A stretch of 64,000 nucleotides of DNA from Nocardioides sambongensis (GTDB lineage: Bacteria; Actinomycetota; Actinomycetes; Propionibacteriales; Nocardioidaceae): positions 3,114,501 to 3,178,500 of the forward strand of contig NZ_CP041091.1 in the NCBI RefSeq assembly GCF_006494815.1. The letters run 5' to 3'. Numbering within the stretch: position 1 is the first letter of the stretch; each line of letters starts with the position of its first letter. Positions 36,102 to 44,568 of the stretch are shown piece by piece. The position numbers and the translations under genes are program-made. The notes below the pieces were generated by a model. It saw nothing but the letters and a program-made list of their open reading frames with translations. It did no database searches and was not told where the DNA came from.

Positions 36102-36877
36102 CGTCCGTGCTCCACGCCCGCGGCGATCGCTTCGATCCAGGCCAGCCCCAGCAGTCCGGCAGCGAGCCCGCCGGCCAGGCAGGCCAGACCCAGTGGTGTT
36201 CCGACCAGGAACGACCACGGGTCGGCGCCGGTGCCGCTGCCCATCAGCAGCGCGGCGACCGGGAGCACGGCGACGAGCCGGGCCGTCGCCCGGGCCGAGG
36301 CCAGCTCACCGGCGACCACCCGCCGGGTCCGCTCCGCCGCGCGCAGCTCCGCCCCGACCCGGTCCAGGGTGTCGGCCAGTCCCTGGCCGGTGCGGTGCGA
36401 GACCTGCCACGCGGCCGCGACCACGCGCAGGTCGCCGGCACCCGGTTGGTCCGCCAACCCCCGCAGCGCGTCCGGTACGCCGCCCCCGACGACCGCCGCC
36501 CGCGCCGCCGGTGCCAGGAGCGGCCACTCCTCCGCGGCGTGCTGCAGCGCCTCGGGCGGAGCCAGCCCGGCCGCCAGCTCGGCCCGGATGCCGTCGCAGA
36601 ACGCGACCACCTGCGCCCGGGTGCGGTGCACCACGGCGGACCGGGCGTGCCGACGCCACAGCACCCCGCAGGCCGCGACCGCACCACCGAGGATCAGGCC
36701 CAGCACCAACCAGCCCGGTCGCAGCCACACCAGCAGCGAGACCGAGCAGACCGCGGATGCCAGGAGCCGGCCGGGCCGTCGGGCCCGGGGTGCCGGGACC
36801 GGGGCGGGAGGCCTGCCCGGCAGCACCAGCAGCACCGATGCGGCGGCCGCCAGCCCGGCCCAGGCGACGGCGGTCAC
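36098..36877 (-). CDS. Type II/IV secretion system F protein, TadB-like
   Basis: A 259-residue membrane protein from GTG 36877, which overlaps the tadA stop (GTGA). It contains two N-terminal helices, the T2SSF core with FCDGIRAELAAGLAPPEALQ and VAAAWQVSHRTGQGLADTLD, and C-terminal helices. It partners with the TadC-like protein to anchor the ATPase and move pilin out of the membrane. Confidence 0.87.
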   Translation of the reverse strand: MTAVAWAGLAAAASVLLVLPGRPPAPVPAPRARRPGRLLASAVCSVSLLVWLRPGWLVLGLILGGAVAACGVLWRRHARSAVVHRTRAQVVAFCDGIRAELAAGLAPPEALQHAAEEWPLLAPAARAAVVGGGVPDALRGLADQPGAGDLRVVAAAWQVSHRTGQGLADTLDRVGAELRAAERTRRVVAGELASARATARLVAVLPVAALLMGSGTGADPWSFLVGTPLGLACLAGGLAAGLLGLAWIEAIAAGVEHGR

Positions 36878-38082
36878 CGAGCGTCGTCCTGGTGTCCCTC
36901 GAGCCGGTCGACCAGTCCCTCGGCCGCCGGCCCCCAGGTGGGCGAGCCGTCGGCGGCGAAGCTGACCGCCGCACTGGTGCGGGCCCAGCCGGCCGCGTCC
37001 CGCTCGAGCACGGCCACCTCGCCCAGCCTGCGACGTCCGTCCTGCCCGCGCACCATGTGCAGCACCACCTCCACCGCGGAGGCGAGCTGGCTGTGCACGG
37101 CCGCCCGGTCCAGGCCGCCGGCCAGGGCGAGCGCCTCGATCCGGGCCGGGACGTCGCGGGCCGAGTTGGCGTGCAGCGTGCCGCAACCGCCCTCGTGACC
37201 GGTGTTGAGCGCGGCCAGCAGGTCCACCACCGAGGCGTCACGGACCTCGCCGACGACCAGCCGGTCCGGTCGCATCCGCAGCGCCTGGCGGACCAGATCG
37301 CGCACCACCACCGCGCCGATGCCCTCCAGGTTGGCCGGGCGTGCCTCCAGCCCCACCACGTGCGGGTGCTCGGGGCGAAGCTCGGCGGCGTCCTCGACCA
37401 CCACGATCCGCTCCTGCGGCGGCGCCGCGGCGAGCAGGGCAGCGAGCAGGGTGGTCTTGCCGGTGCCGGTGCCGCCACTGACCAGGAACGCACAGCGTCG
37501 CTCCACCACGGCCCGCACGAAGCGGTGCCCCACGTCGCTCAGCGTCCCGTCGGCACGCAGCTCCTCGAGGGTGAAGCCGCCGCGCCGCGGCACCCGGAGC
37601 GAGATCGCGGTGCCCGGCTGCGCGAGCGGGGCCAGCACCGCGTGGCACCGGGTGCCGTCCGGGAGCCGGACGTCCGCGCAGGGCGAGGAGTCGTCCAGCC
37701 GGCGGCCACCGCTGGCGACCAGTCGCTGGGCCAGCCGGCGGACCGCGTCCTCGTCGGGCAGCCGCACCTCGGTCGTCTCCAGACCGCGGCCGCGGTCGAG
37801 ATGGACCGGGCCGGCGCCGTTGACCAGCACGTCGGTCACCTCCGGCAGCCGCAGCAGCGGCTCCAGCGGCCCGGCCCCCACCACGTCGCGGCGGAGTGCC
37901 TCGTAGACCGCGAGCACCGTGGCGTCCCCGACCGGACGCCCGGTCGCGCGCAGCGCGTCGCTGACCCGATGCGGGGTGAGGGCGCCGGGGGTGGCGGCCA
38001 GACGGTGCCGGACCGCCTCGACCAGGTCGCCCAGCCCGTCCAGGCCGTCCAGCACGTCCCCGCCCGCGGCACGACGGGTCAC
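36874..38082 (-). CDS. Type II/IV secretion ATPase, TadA/CpaF family
   Basis: A 402-residue ATPase from GTG 38082. The Walker A is VSGGTGTGKTTLL. The Asp box VVEDAAELRPEHPHVV, the Walker B DRLVVGEVRDASVVDLL and the His box GCGTLHANSARDV are all present, as in TadA enzymes that power Flp pilus assembly. The N-terminal domain (about 1-160) includes VTDVLVNGAGPVHLD. Its start overlaps the ssd stop. Confidence 0.93.
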   Translation of the reverse strand: MTRRAAGGDVLDGLDGLGDLVEAVRHRLAATPGALTPHRVSDALRATGRPVGDATVLAVYEALRRDVVGAGPLEPLLRLPEVTDVLVNGAGPVHLDRGRGLETTEVRLPDEDAVRRLAQRLVASGGRRLDDSSPCADVRLPDGTRCHAVLAPLAQPGTAISLRVPRRGGFTLEELRADGTLSDVGHRFVRAVVERRCAFLVSGGTGTGKTTLLAALLAAAPPQERIVVVEDAAELRPEHPHVVGLEARPANLEGIGAVVVRDLVRQALRMRPDRLVVGEVRDASVVDLLAALNTGHEGGCGTLHANSARDVPARIEALALAGGLDRAAVHSQLASAVEVVLHMVRGQDGRRRLGEVAVLERDAAGWARTSAAVSFAADGSPTWGPAAEGLVDRLEGHQDDAR

Positions 38083-39167
38083 GCCGGGCCGCCGTCCCAG
38101 AGGTCCTGCGCGGCGCGCGCCAACGGACCACGCAGCGAGCGGAGAGGGCCGAGACCGAGGTCGACGGCCTCGTCGAGGCCGCGCTGGTCCCGCATCTGCG
38201 TCCACACCGGAGCACCGACCGCCCGGGCGACGTCGCCACCCTCGAGGTCGTTCCCCCGCAGCGCCAGGCCGACCGCAGGGTGGTCGGCGAAGCGGCCGCG
38301 CATCCGGGCCGCCCCGGCCACCCCGACCAGTGAGGCCTGGGTGACCACCACCAGCCGGTCGCACCGGGCCGCGATCTCGGCGACCAGGCGGTCGCCGCTG
38401 CGCGGCAGGTCGACCACCACCGCGCCGTGCCCACGACGGGCCGCCGAGAGCGCCTCGCGCACGGCGAAGGCCTGCAGCGTCTGCTGCTCGGCGCCGACGT
38501 ACCAGGAGAGCACGCCCAGGCCGTCGCGCCGGGGAAGGGCGTCGCGCAGTGCCCGCGCCGAGAGCCGTCCGGTGGTCCGGCACAGCGCGTCCCAGCGGAA
38601 CCCCTCGCACCGCTCCATGCCGAGCATCCGGTCCAGCCCGGGCCCCTGCGGGTCGCAGTCGACGAGCGCGGCCGTGGTCCGGCGCGCGGCCCACTGGCCC
38701 ATCGCGCAGGCCAGGGTGGTGGCGCCGGCGCCGCCGCTCCCGCCGATCACCCCGACCACCTGGCCGCGGTCGGCACCCTGCTCGGTCAGGTCGGTGAGCA
38801 GGTCGACCAGCCAGCCGGCGGAGACCGGCAGCTCGACCACCTGCCGGGCCCCCAGCGCCAGCGCGGTCCGGAAGGCGTCGTCGGGGACGTGGGCGGTGGC
38901 GACCAGGTAGACGTGCTCGCGGTAGTCGGGCCCGAGCGCGGCGAGCTCCCCGGCCCGGTCGAGACCGACCAGCACCACCCGGGCCCGCGACCACCCGACG
39001 AGTGCCTGCTCGGCCCGGTCGACCACCTGCGGCGTCACGTCGGCCGCGGCGGTCAGCGGCAGGAGCTCGTGCAGCAGCAGCTCGTCGCCGGTGACGACCA
39101 GTGCGGCCCCCGGCTCGTCCGGGGGTGCGGTCCTGGTGGAAACGGGAGTGAGGGCGCGGGTGTCCAT
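38079..39167 (-). CDS. ssd: Septum site-determining / CpaE-like MinD-family protein
   Basis: A 362-residue protein. A receiver-like N-terminal region (residues 20-120) precedes a MinD/ParA-type ATPase domain with the deviant Walker A GVIGGSGGAGATTLA, which has Ala rather than Lys before TT. LVDCDPQGPGLDRMLG and VVVDLPRSGDRLV are the later ATPase motifs. Homologues are CpaE, which localises the pilus machinery, and mycobacterial Ssd (Rv3660c). It is the first gene of the seven-gene tad operon, all with 4 bp overlaps down to tadC. Confidence 0.88.
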   Translation of the reverse strand: MDTRALTPVSTRTAPPDEPGAALVVTGDELLLHELLPLTAAADVTPQVVDRAEQALVGWSRARVVLVGLDRAGELAALGPDYREHVYLVATAHVPDDAFRTALALGARQVVELPVSAGWLVDLLTDLTEQGADRGQVVGVIGGSGGAGATTLACAMGQWAARRTTAALVDCDPQGPGLDRMLGMERCEGFRWDALCRTTGRLSARALRDALPRRDGLGVLSWYVGAEQQTLQAFAVREALSAARRGHGAVVVDLPRSGDRLVAEIAARCDRLVVVTQASLVGVAGAARMRGRFADHPAVGLALRGNDLEGGDVARAVGAPVWTQMRDQRGLDEAVDLGLGPLRSLRGPLARAAQDLWDGGPA

Positions 39168-39214
39168 ACCGGAAACCTCGCCCGCGGCCACGCCCGACGG
39201 CCACGGAGCGCGCA

Positions 39215-39253
39215 GCCCCTGTGGAGGACGATGACCCGGTCGGCCCCTGTGGA
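39215..39253. repeat. Direct repeat GCCCCTGTGGA, possible 6C-like RNA locus
   Basis: GCCCCTGTGGA is found at 39215-39225 and 39243-39253, in the 122 bp gap between ssd and the HAD phosphatase. In Mycobacterium this gap encodes the 6C small RNA, which has two C-rich loops. The second copy here can form a loop in a hairpin GTCGGC/GCCGGAC. The C-runs are only four long, so identity is uncertain. Confidence 0.35.
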
Positions 39254-39289
39254 CGCCGGACTGGCCCACCCGGTGGCTACGATGGCGAC

Positions 39290-40096
39290 ATGTCTGACGC
39301 GCCGGTCACCGCGGCCGCGTTCTTCGACCTCGACAAGACGATCATCGCCAAGTCGAGCGTGCTCGCCTTCAGCAAGCCGTTCCAGGCCGGCGGCCTGATC
39401 TCGCGGCGCTCGGTGCTGCGATCGGTCTACGCGCAGTTCGTCTTCACCGTCGGCGGCGCCGACCACGACCAGGTCGAACGGATGCGTCAGTTCATGTCAC
39501 GCCTGTGCGCCGGCTGGGACGTGGCGACCGTCCGCGAGATCGTCGCCGAGACCCTGCACAACATCGTGGACCCGATCGTCTACGACGAAGCAGTCCAGCT
39601 GATCGCGGAGCACCAGCACGCCGGGCGGGACGTGGTGATCGTCTCCACCTCCGGCAGTGAGGTGGTCGAGCCGATCGGCGACCTGCTCGGAGCGGACCAC
39701 GTCGTCGCCACCCGGCTCGCGGTCGAGGACGGCCACTACACCGGCGACATCGAGTACTACGCCTACGCCGAGGAGAAGGCGAAGGCGGTCAAGGCGCTCG
39801 CCGCCGAGCGCGGCTACGACCTGGAGAACAGCTACGGCTACAGCGACTCGATCACCGACGTGCCGATGCTCGAGGCGGTCGGCCACCCCTACGCGGTGAA
39901 CCCGGACAAGGACCTGCGCCGCACCGCGGAGCAGCGGGAGTGGCCGGTGCTGGTCTTCACCAAGCCGGTCGCGCTGCAGTCGAAACTGCCGCTGCCCCCG
40001 CCGAAGCAGACGCTGGCAGCGCTGGCGGTGGGCGGGGCGGTGGCCGTGGGCGCCGCGGTCTGGGCCGGGGTCCGGCGTGGCCGCATCGGCGCTTGA
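39290..40096 (+). CDS. HAD-IB family hydrolase
   Basis: A 268-residue phosphatase. Motif I AAFFDLDKTII contains the nucleophile Asp13 and Asp15, motif II is VVIVSTSGSEVV, and motifs III/IV lie in NSYGYSDSITDVPML. The C-terminal part has a membrane-like helix (TLAALAVGGAVAVGAAVWAG). It matches Rv3661, the SerB-like neighbour of ssd in Mycobacterium, and likely dephosphorylates a phosphate monoester or phospholipid. It is transcribed away from the tad operon. Confidence 0.9.
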   Translation: MSDAPVTAAAFFDLDKTIIAKSSVLAFSKPFQAGGLISRRSVLRSVYAQFVFTVGGADHDQVERMRQFMSRLCAGWDVATVREIVAETLHNIVDPIVYDEAVQLIAEHQHAGRDVVIVSTSGSEVVEPIGDLLGADHVVATRLAVEDGHYTGDIEYYAYAEEKAKAVKALAAERGYDLENSYGYSDSITDVPMLEAVGHPYAVNPDKDLRRTAEQREWPVLVFTKPVALQSKLPLPPPKQTLAALAVGGAVAVGAAVWAGVRRGRIGA

Positions 40097-40099
40097 TCC

Positions 40100-40380
40100 G
40101 ACACCGGCCCCAACCACTCAGAGTCCGCTCCTCCGGACGAAAACACAAGCCTTGAGGTTGCTCCCCGACCGGCGTACAAAGGAGGGGAGAACTCAAGACA
40201 ACACGCGACACCGGTACCCACGCGGCGACCTACCCTTCTGAACAGGGCGCTGACCCGACGGGAACCTCCCGAGGCAGCAATATTCGAGCACGCCTGGTAG
40301 CCGGGGTGATCGCGTGTCAGCGGTGGCATCCGAGTGCGAAGTCAGGCCTCGGGTGCCACCTGCATGTCTGGGCCAGCCAC
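40100..40380 (+). ncRNA. Candidate Ms1/6S-like small RNA
   Basis: The 315 bp gap after the HAD gene has no coding frame and is rich in structure. CTTGAG and CTCCCC (about 40152-40167) pair with GGGGAG and CTCAAG (about 40183-40196) in one long arm. GGTGGCA-CCGAG pairs with CTCGG-TGCCACC at 40322-40360 in a strong terminal hairpin. In Mycobacterium the RNAP-binding Ms1 RNA lies directly after the same HAD gene (Rv3661), and Streptomyces has a 6S-like RNA at the corresponding locus. Identity is based on synteny and foldability. Ends are approximate. Confidence 0.5.
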
Positions 40381-40411
40381 CGTCGGGCCGGCCATGTTCG
40401 GCCTGGTGCGG

Positions 40412-41149
40412 CTACTGCGCCTCGCGGCGCAGCGGGCTCGCCTCGGCCGCCGCCGCGAACGCTTCCGCGGAGTAGAGCAGCCAGGAGTGCCGGCCGGCCT
40501 GGCTCCCCGAGCCCCAGCCGCGCAGGTTCGACTCGTACTGGGCCCGCAGCGCCAGGTGGGCGGCCTCGGGCACCACCAGCGACTTCTCGTCCACGCCGCG
40601 CGCGGCGAGCAGCAGCCGCTCCGCGGCGCGGGCGACCATGCCGTTGTGCGAGGCGAACGGCGCGGCGGTGGCCAGGTCGGCGTGCACGATCGCCGCGACG
40701 GCCAGCGCCGGTGCCTCGGTGCGCGCGGTGATCAGCTCCGCCAGCGCACGCAGCGTGGTCGCGGCCTCGGCGTCGCGCGGGCGGCCCAGCCGGTCCGCGG
40801 GCACCGAGCCCTGACCGGCCAGCGCGTGCAGCCGCGCCAGCGCCTGCAGCGGCTGTGCCCGCACCACCGGCATCAGTGCCAGCAGCTCGGCGGAGAGCCG
40901 GACCGCGTCCGCGGCGATCTCGTCCCCCTCCCCGGCGCGTACCTGCGGAAGGCTCGAGGCGGAGCCCTCCAGGACGGCGCTGGCGTGCGCCCCGCGCAGC
41001 AGCGACTCGGCCGTCGTCTCCGGCGAGGTACGACGAAGGCCCCGGTCGCGCAGCACCACGTCGATGCCGTCCCGGGCGGACGCGAACGCCGAGGGCACGC
41101 CCTCCAGCGTCATCAGCCAGGCGAGCGGGTCGGCGGGTGCTGCGTTCAC
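40412..41149 (-). CDS. Fic-like/Rv3662c-type uncharacterised protein
   Basis: A 245-residue helical protein from GTG 41149. The block IVHADLATAAPFASHNGMVAR resembles a Fic motif, in which the usual HPF..GNGR is altered to APF..HNGMVAR, so AMP-transfer is doubtful. LRGAHASAVLEGSASSLPQV near residue 50 resembles a Fic inhibitory helix region. It occupies the place of Rv3662c on the far side of the Ms1-like gap, which supports the syntenic reading. Confidence 0.7.
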   Translation of the reverse strand: MNAAPADPLAWLMTLEGVPSAFASARDGIDVVLRDRGLRRTSPETTAESLLRGAHASAVLEGSASSLPQVRAGEGDEIAADAVRLSAELLALMPVVRAQPLQALARLHALAGQGSVPADRLGRPRDAEAATTLRALAELITARTEAPALAVAAIVHADLATAAPFASHNGMVARAAERLLLAARGVDEKSLVVPEAAHLALRAQYESNLRGWGSGSQAGRHSWLLYSAEAFAAAAEASPLRREAQ

Positions 41150-41224
41150 GCCGCCGACCCTACCGACGGCACGCCCGCGGGCTACCGGGGATCGGTGGGT
41201 CGAGGGTCTAACGTGGGCGCCACG

Positions 41225-42205
41225 ATGTCCGACGTACCGCGCGACGCCGCAGCACCCTCGCCCACCGACCCCGCCCGTTCGTTCGGCGGGGTGGTCGACG
41301 CGTACCACCGCGGTCGGCCGGGCTACCCGATCGACGCGGTCCGCTGGCTCACCGGCGAGGAGCCGCTCACCGTGCTGGAGCTCGGTGCCGGAACCGGCAA
41401 GCTCACCGAGCAGCTGGTCGCGCTGGGACACGACGTGCACGCGACCGAGCCGGACCCGCGGATGCTGGACCGGTTGGCGAATTCGGTCTCGGTCGCCCGG
41501 CTCTCGCAGACCTCGGCCGAGGACATCCCGGCCGCCGATGCCACCTACGACCTGGTGGTCGTTGGCCAGGCCTACCAGTGGTTCGACAAGGAGAAGGCGC
41601 TGCCGGAGATCGCCCGCGTGCTCAAGCGCGGCGGCTCGCTCGCTCTGGTCTGGAACGTGCGCGACGAGCGGATCCCGTGGGTGAAGCGACTCGGCCGGCT
41701 GATCGGCAACCAGGACGTCACCGCCAGCGGCCCGGACCAGGCGCTCGAGGAGTCGATCTACTTCGGCCCGGTCGAGGACGCCACGTTCAAGCACTGGCAG
41801 ACCGTGGACCGGGTGAGCATCCGCGACCTGGTCCGCTCCCGGTCCAACGTGGCGACCCTCTCGCCGGAGCAGCAGGAGGCCAAGCTCGCCGAGGTGCTGG
41901 AGTTCTACGACGACTTCGGCCGCGGCATGGACGGCATGCAGCTGCCGTACCTGACCCGGTGCTTCCGGGCCGTGGTCGGCGTACGCCCCAAGCCGAAGGT
42001 CGACCCGACCGCGCCGCCGGCCGAGAGCGGCACGGTCGGCGAGGACACCGTGCCGGTCACCGTGGACGGTGTCGGCCACGGCACCGCGGACGACACCGAG
42101 GACGCGGCCGGACCGACCGGCTCCCCGGCCGCCACCGACGTCCCGGGGATCACCGATCCGCCGACCGACGACGACTCCGGCATGCTCCTGATCGACTTCC
42201 GCTGA
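41225..42205 (+). CDS. Class I SAM-dependent methyltransferase
   Basis: A 326-residue protein. Motif I is VLELGAGTGKL (about 51-61), followed by HDVHATEPDPRML, ADATYDLVVVGQAYQWFD (motif III) and LKRGGSLALVWN (motif IV). This is the Methyltransf_11 group. An unusual acidic Pro/Thr-rich tail of about 70 residues follows the domain and ends in MLLIDFR. It is divergent from the Fic-like gene by 75 bp. The substrate is unknown. Confidence 0.85.
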   Translation: MSDVPRDAAAPSPTDPARSFGGVVDAYHRGRPGYPIDAVRWLTGEEPLTVLELGAGTGKLTEQLVALGHDVHATEPDPRMLDRLANSVSVARLSQTSAEDIPAADATYDLVVVGQAYQWFDKEKALPEIARVLKRGGSLALVWNVRDERIPWVKRLGRLIGNQDVTASGPDQALEESIYFGPVEDATFKHWQTVDRVSIRDLVRSRSNVATLSPEQQEAKLAEVLEFYDDFGRGMDGMQLPYLTRCFRAVVGVRPKPKVDPTAPPAESGTVGEDTVPVTVDGVGHGTADDTEDAAGPTGSPAATDVPGITDPPTDDDSGMLLIDFR

Positions 42206-42233
42206 CCGGTGATGACGGCTCCCGGGAGCGGCG

Positions 42234-43424
42234 ATGCGGACCCCGTGGCGTAGGCGCGGCCATCTCGGCACCGAGGCGGACCGCGCCGCCTTCCGGGCCC
42301 TGCACCAGGCCTCGCTCGCCTCACCGGCGCTGCGCGCCGGCCTGACCACCGACAGCGCGGAGCGCGCGATCCGGCACCTGCGGGCGCTGCTCGGCACACC
42401 GGCGCTGGCGTTGACCGACACCGCGACCGTGCTCGCCTGGGACGGGGTCGGTGGCGGCCACCACGCCGACCAGGCGGCGACCCTGGCGCGCGTCGCGGCC
42501 GAGCGCAGCAGCACCCGCACCGCGGACCGTAGCCACCTGCACTGCGACCGTCCCGGCTGCCCGGTGCGCACCGCGGTGATCAGCCCGCTGGTGGTGGAGG
42601 GGCGGGTGCTCGGCACCGTGCAGGCGTTCGCCCCGACCACCTCCGCCGGCCTGGTCCGGGCCACCGAGGAGGTGGCCCAGTGGGTCTCGGGACAGCTGGA
42701 GCTGGCCGAGCTGGACGCCCACCGGAACCGGATGATCGAGGCCGAGGTGCGGGCACTGCGGGCCCAGATCAGCCCCCACTTCATCTACAACTCGCTCGGC
42801 GCGATCGCCAGCTTCGTCCGCACCGACCCCGACCGGGCCCGCCAGTTGCTGCTGGAGTTCGCCGACTTCACCCGCTACTCCTTCCGCCGGCACGGGGAGT
42901 ACACGACGCTGGCCGAGGAGCTGCGCTCGATCGAGCGCTACCTGCTGCTGGAGCAGGCCCGGTTCGGCGACCGGCTCCAGGTCACCCTCAACATCGCGCC
43001 GGAGGTGCTCACCGTGGTGGTGCCGTTCCTGTGCATCCAGCCGCTGGTGGAGAACGCGGTGCGGCACGGCCTGGAGCGCGCCGAGGGCACCGGCCACCTC
43101 CGCATCGTCGCCCACGACCGCGGCCCCGACGCCGTCCTGGAGGTGGAGGACGACGGGGTCGGCGAGGACCCGGAGCGGGTACGGCGCGCGCTGGCCGGCG
43201 ACGCCGGCCTCGACTCGGTCGGGCTGGGCAACGTCGACGCGCGGCTGCGCGCCACTTTCGGTGACGATCACGGCCTGGTCGTGGAGACTGCTCCCGGGGC
43301 GGGCACCAAGGTGATCGTCCGGGTGCCGAAGTTCGCGCCCGGCGTGACCGTGGACCCGCTGCACGGGATCGACGCACGGGTCCCGGGGACACGGGACGAC
43401 GGGACGAGGAGCGCGGAGCGGTGA
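42234..43424 (+). CDS. LytS-type sensor histidine kinase
   Basis: A 396-residue kinase without obvious membrane helices. A GAF-like sensor occupies about residues 25-160, with a CDRPGCPVRTAVISP segment that includes two Cys. The His-kinase box is ALRAQISPHFIYNSL, and the ATPase domain has PLVENAVRHGLE, DDGVGED and GLGNVDARL. It overlaps the response regulator gene by 4 bp. A cytosolic GAF suggests it senses a metabolite, perhaps the solute of the downstream symporter. Confidence 0.9.
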   Translation: MRTPWRRRGHLGTEADRAAFRALHQASLASPALRAGLTTDSAERAIRHLRALLGTPALALTDTATVLAWDGVGGGHHADQAATLARVAAERSSTRTADRSHLHCDRPGCPVRTAVISPLVVEGRVLGTVQAFAPTTSAGLVRATEEVAQWVSGQLELAELDAHRNRMIEAEVRALRAQISPHFIYNSLGAIASFVRTDPDRARQLLLEFADFTRYSFRRHGEYTTLAEELRSIERYLLLEQARFGDRLQVTLNIAPEVLTVVVPFLCIQPLVENAVRHGLERAEGTGHLRIVAHDRGPDAVLEVEDDGVGEDPERVRRALAGDAGLDSVGLGNVDARLRATFGDDHGLVVETAPGAGTKVIVRVPKFAPGVTVDPLHGIDARVPGTRDDGTRSAER

Positions 43425-44149
43425 GTGGGTTGCGGGTGCTGGTGGTCGACGACGAGCGGCCCGCCCTGGACGAGCTGACCTTCCTGCTCGAGGACGACGA
43501 CCGGGTGGCCGGCGTGGTCGGCTGCGGCTCGGCCACGGAGGCGCTGCTCACCCTGCGCGAGACCGAGGTCGACTGCGTCTTCCTCGACATCCAGATGCCG
43601 GGGCTCTCCGGGCTCGAGCTGGCCGAGGTGCTGAGCCGGTTCAAGCAGCCGCCGCGGGTGGTCTTCGTGACCGCGCACGAGCAGCACGCGGTGGAGGCGT
43701 TCGACCTGCACGCCGTCGACTACGTGCTCAAGCCAGTCCGTCCCGAGCGCCTCGCCGAGGCGGTACGACGGGTGCTGGCCGACGCGCATCGTCGTACCGA
43801 GCCGGAGGACACCCAGATCCCGGTCGAGCGCGGCGGGGTGACCCGGTTCGTGGAGCGCGGGGAGATCACCCACGTCGAGGCGCAGGGCGACTACGCCCGG
43901 CTGCACACGCGCGGCGGCGACTCCTACCTGCTCCGGGTGCCGCTCACCTCGCTGGAGGAGGAGTGGGGGCCGGCCGGCTTCCTGCGGATCCACCGGTCGC
44001 TGCTGGTCGCGCTCGCCCACGTCGACGAGGTGCGTCAGGACGCGGGCCGGTGCACGGTGCTGGTCGACGGCACCGAACTGCCGGTCAGCCGGCGGCACAC
44101 CCGGGTGCTGCGCGACGTGCTGGTACGCCGCGCCCGGGGCGGCACATGA
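43421..44149 (+). CDS. LytTR-family response regulator
   Basis: A 242-residue regulator. The receiver domain has phospho-acceptor Asp in DCVFLDIQMPGLSG and the lysine in DYVLKPVRPERL. The LytTR DNA-binding domain (about 130-238) includes ITHVEAQGDYARLHT and FLRIHRSLLVALAHVDEV. It is coupled on both sides by 4-bp overlaps to the kinase and the DUF485-like gene, so it likely controls its own operon and the symporter. Confidence 0.93.
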   Translation: MSGLRVLVVDDERPALDELTFLLEDDDRVAGVVGCGSATEALLTLRETEVDCVFLDIQMPGLSGLELAEVLSRFKQPPRVVFVTAHEQHAVEAFDLHAVDYVLKPVRPERLAEAVRRVLADAHRRTEPEDTQIPVERGGVTRFVERGEITHVEAQGDYARLHTRGGDSYLLRVPLTSLEEEWGPAGFLRIHRSLLVALAHVDEVRQDAGRCTVLVDGTELPVSRRHTRVLRDVLVRRARGGT

Positions 44150-44568
44150 GCGAGGACCGGCCGCGCTCCGGGGCCGGTGGGCGGCCGCAGCGGGTGCGGG
44201 TCACCGGGCCGCCGCGATCCGCGGCGCCACTGGCCACCACGCGGGTCGGCGACGTCCACGACCAGACGCCGATGGGCGACCTCTACCTCCGCTCGCTGCT
44301 GCGCGAGCAGGGGGCGCTGGCCGCCCGGGTGCTGCTGCTGGCCTTCGGCCTGCTCGGCGCAGTGCCCCTGGTCTTCTACCTGGCGCCGGGGCTGGCCGAC
44401 CACCACGTCTTCGGCATCGGGGTCACCTGGATCGTGCTGGGCGTCCTGGTCCACCCGTTCGTGACCTGGCTGGGGTGGCGCTACGTGCGCCGGGTGGAGC
44501 GCAACGAGCTCTTCTTCGCCGACCTGGTCAGCCCCGACGGCCCGGCCGGGCCGCGGCAGGAGGCCTGA
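44146..44568 (+). CDS. DUF485-like small membrane protein
   Basis: A 140-residue protein. A basic N-terminal 55 residues precede two membrane helices (ALAARVLLLAFGLLGAVPLV and VFGIGVTWIVLGVLVHPFV), then RRVERNELFFADLV. DUF485-type partners commonly precede ActP-like acetate or pyruvate symporters. Its stop abuts the GTG of the symporter, so co-translation is likely. Confidence 0.8.
   Translation: MSEDRPRSGAGGRPQRVRVTGPPRSAAPLATTRVGDVHDQTPMGDLYLRSLLREQGALAARVLLLAFGLLGAVPLVFYLAPGLADHHVFGIGVTWIVLGVLVHPFVTWLGWRYVRRVERNELFFADLVSPDGPAGPRQEA

Noticed and set aside
35233..38910. Plus-strand frame of 1225 codons over the tad cluster
   Set aside because: Antisense to five overlapping secretion genes with intact motifs. 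The translation is Arg/Pro/Ala low-complexity.
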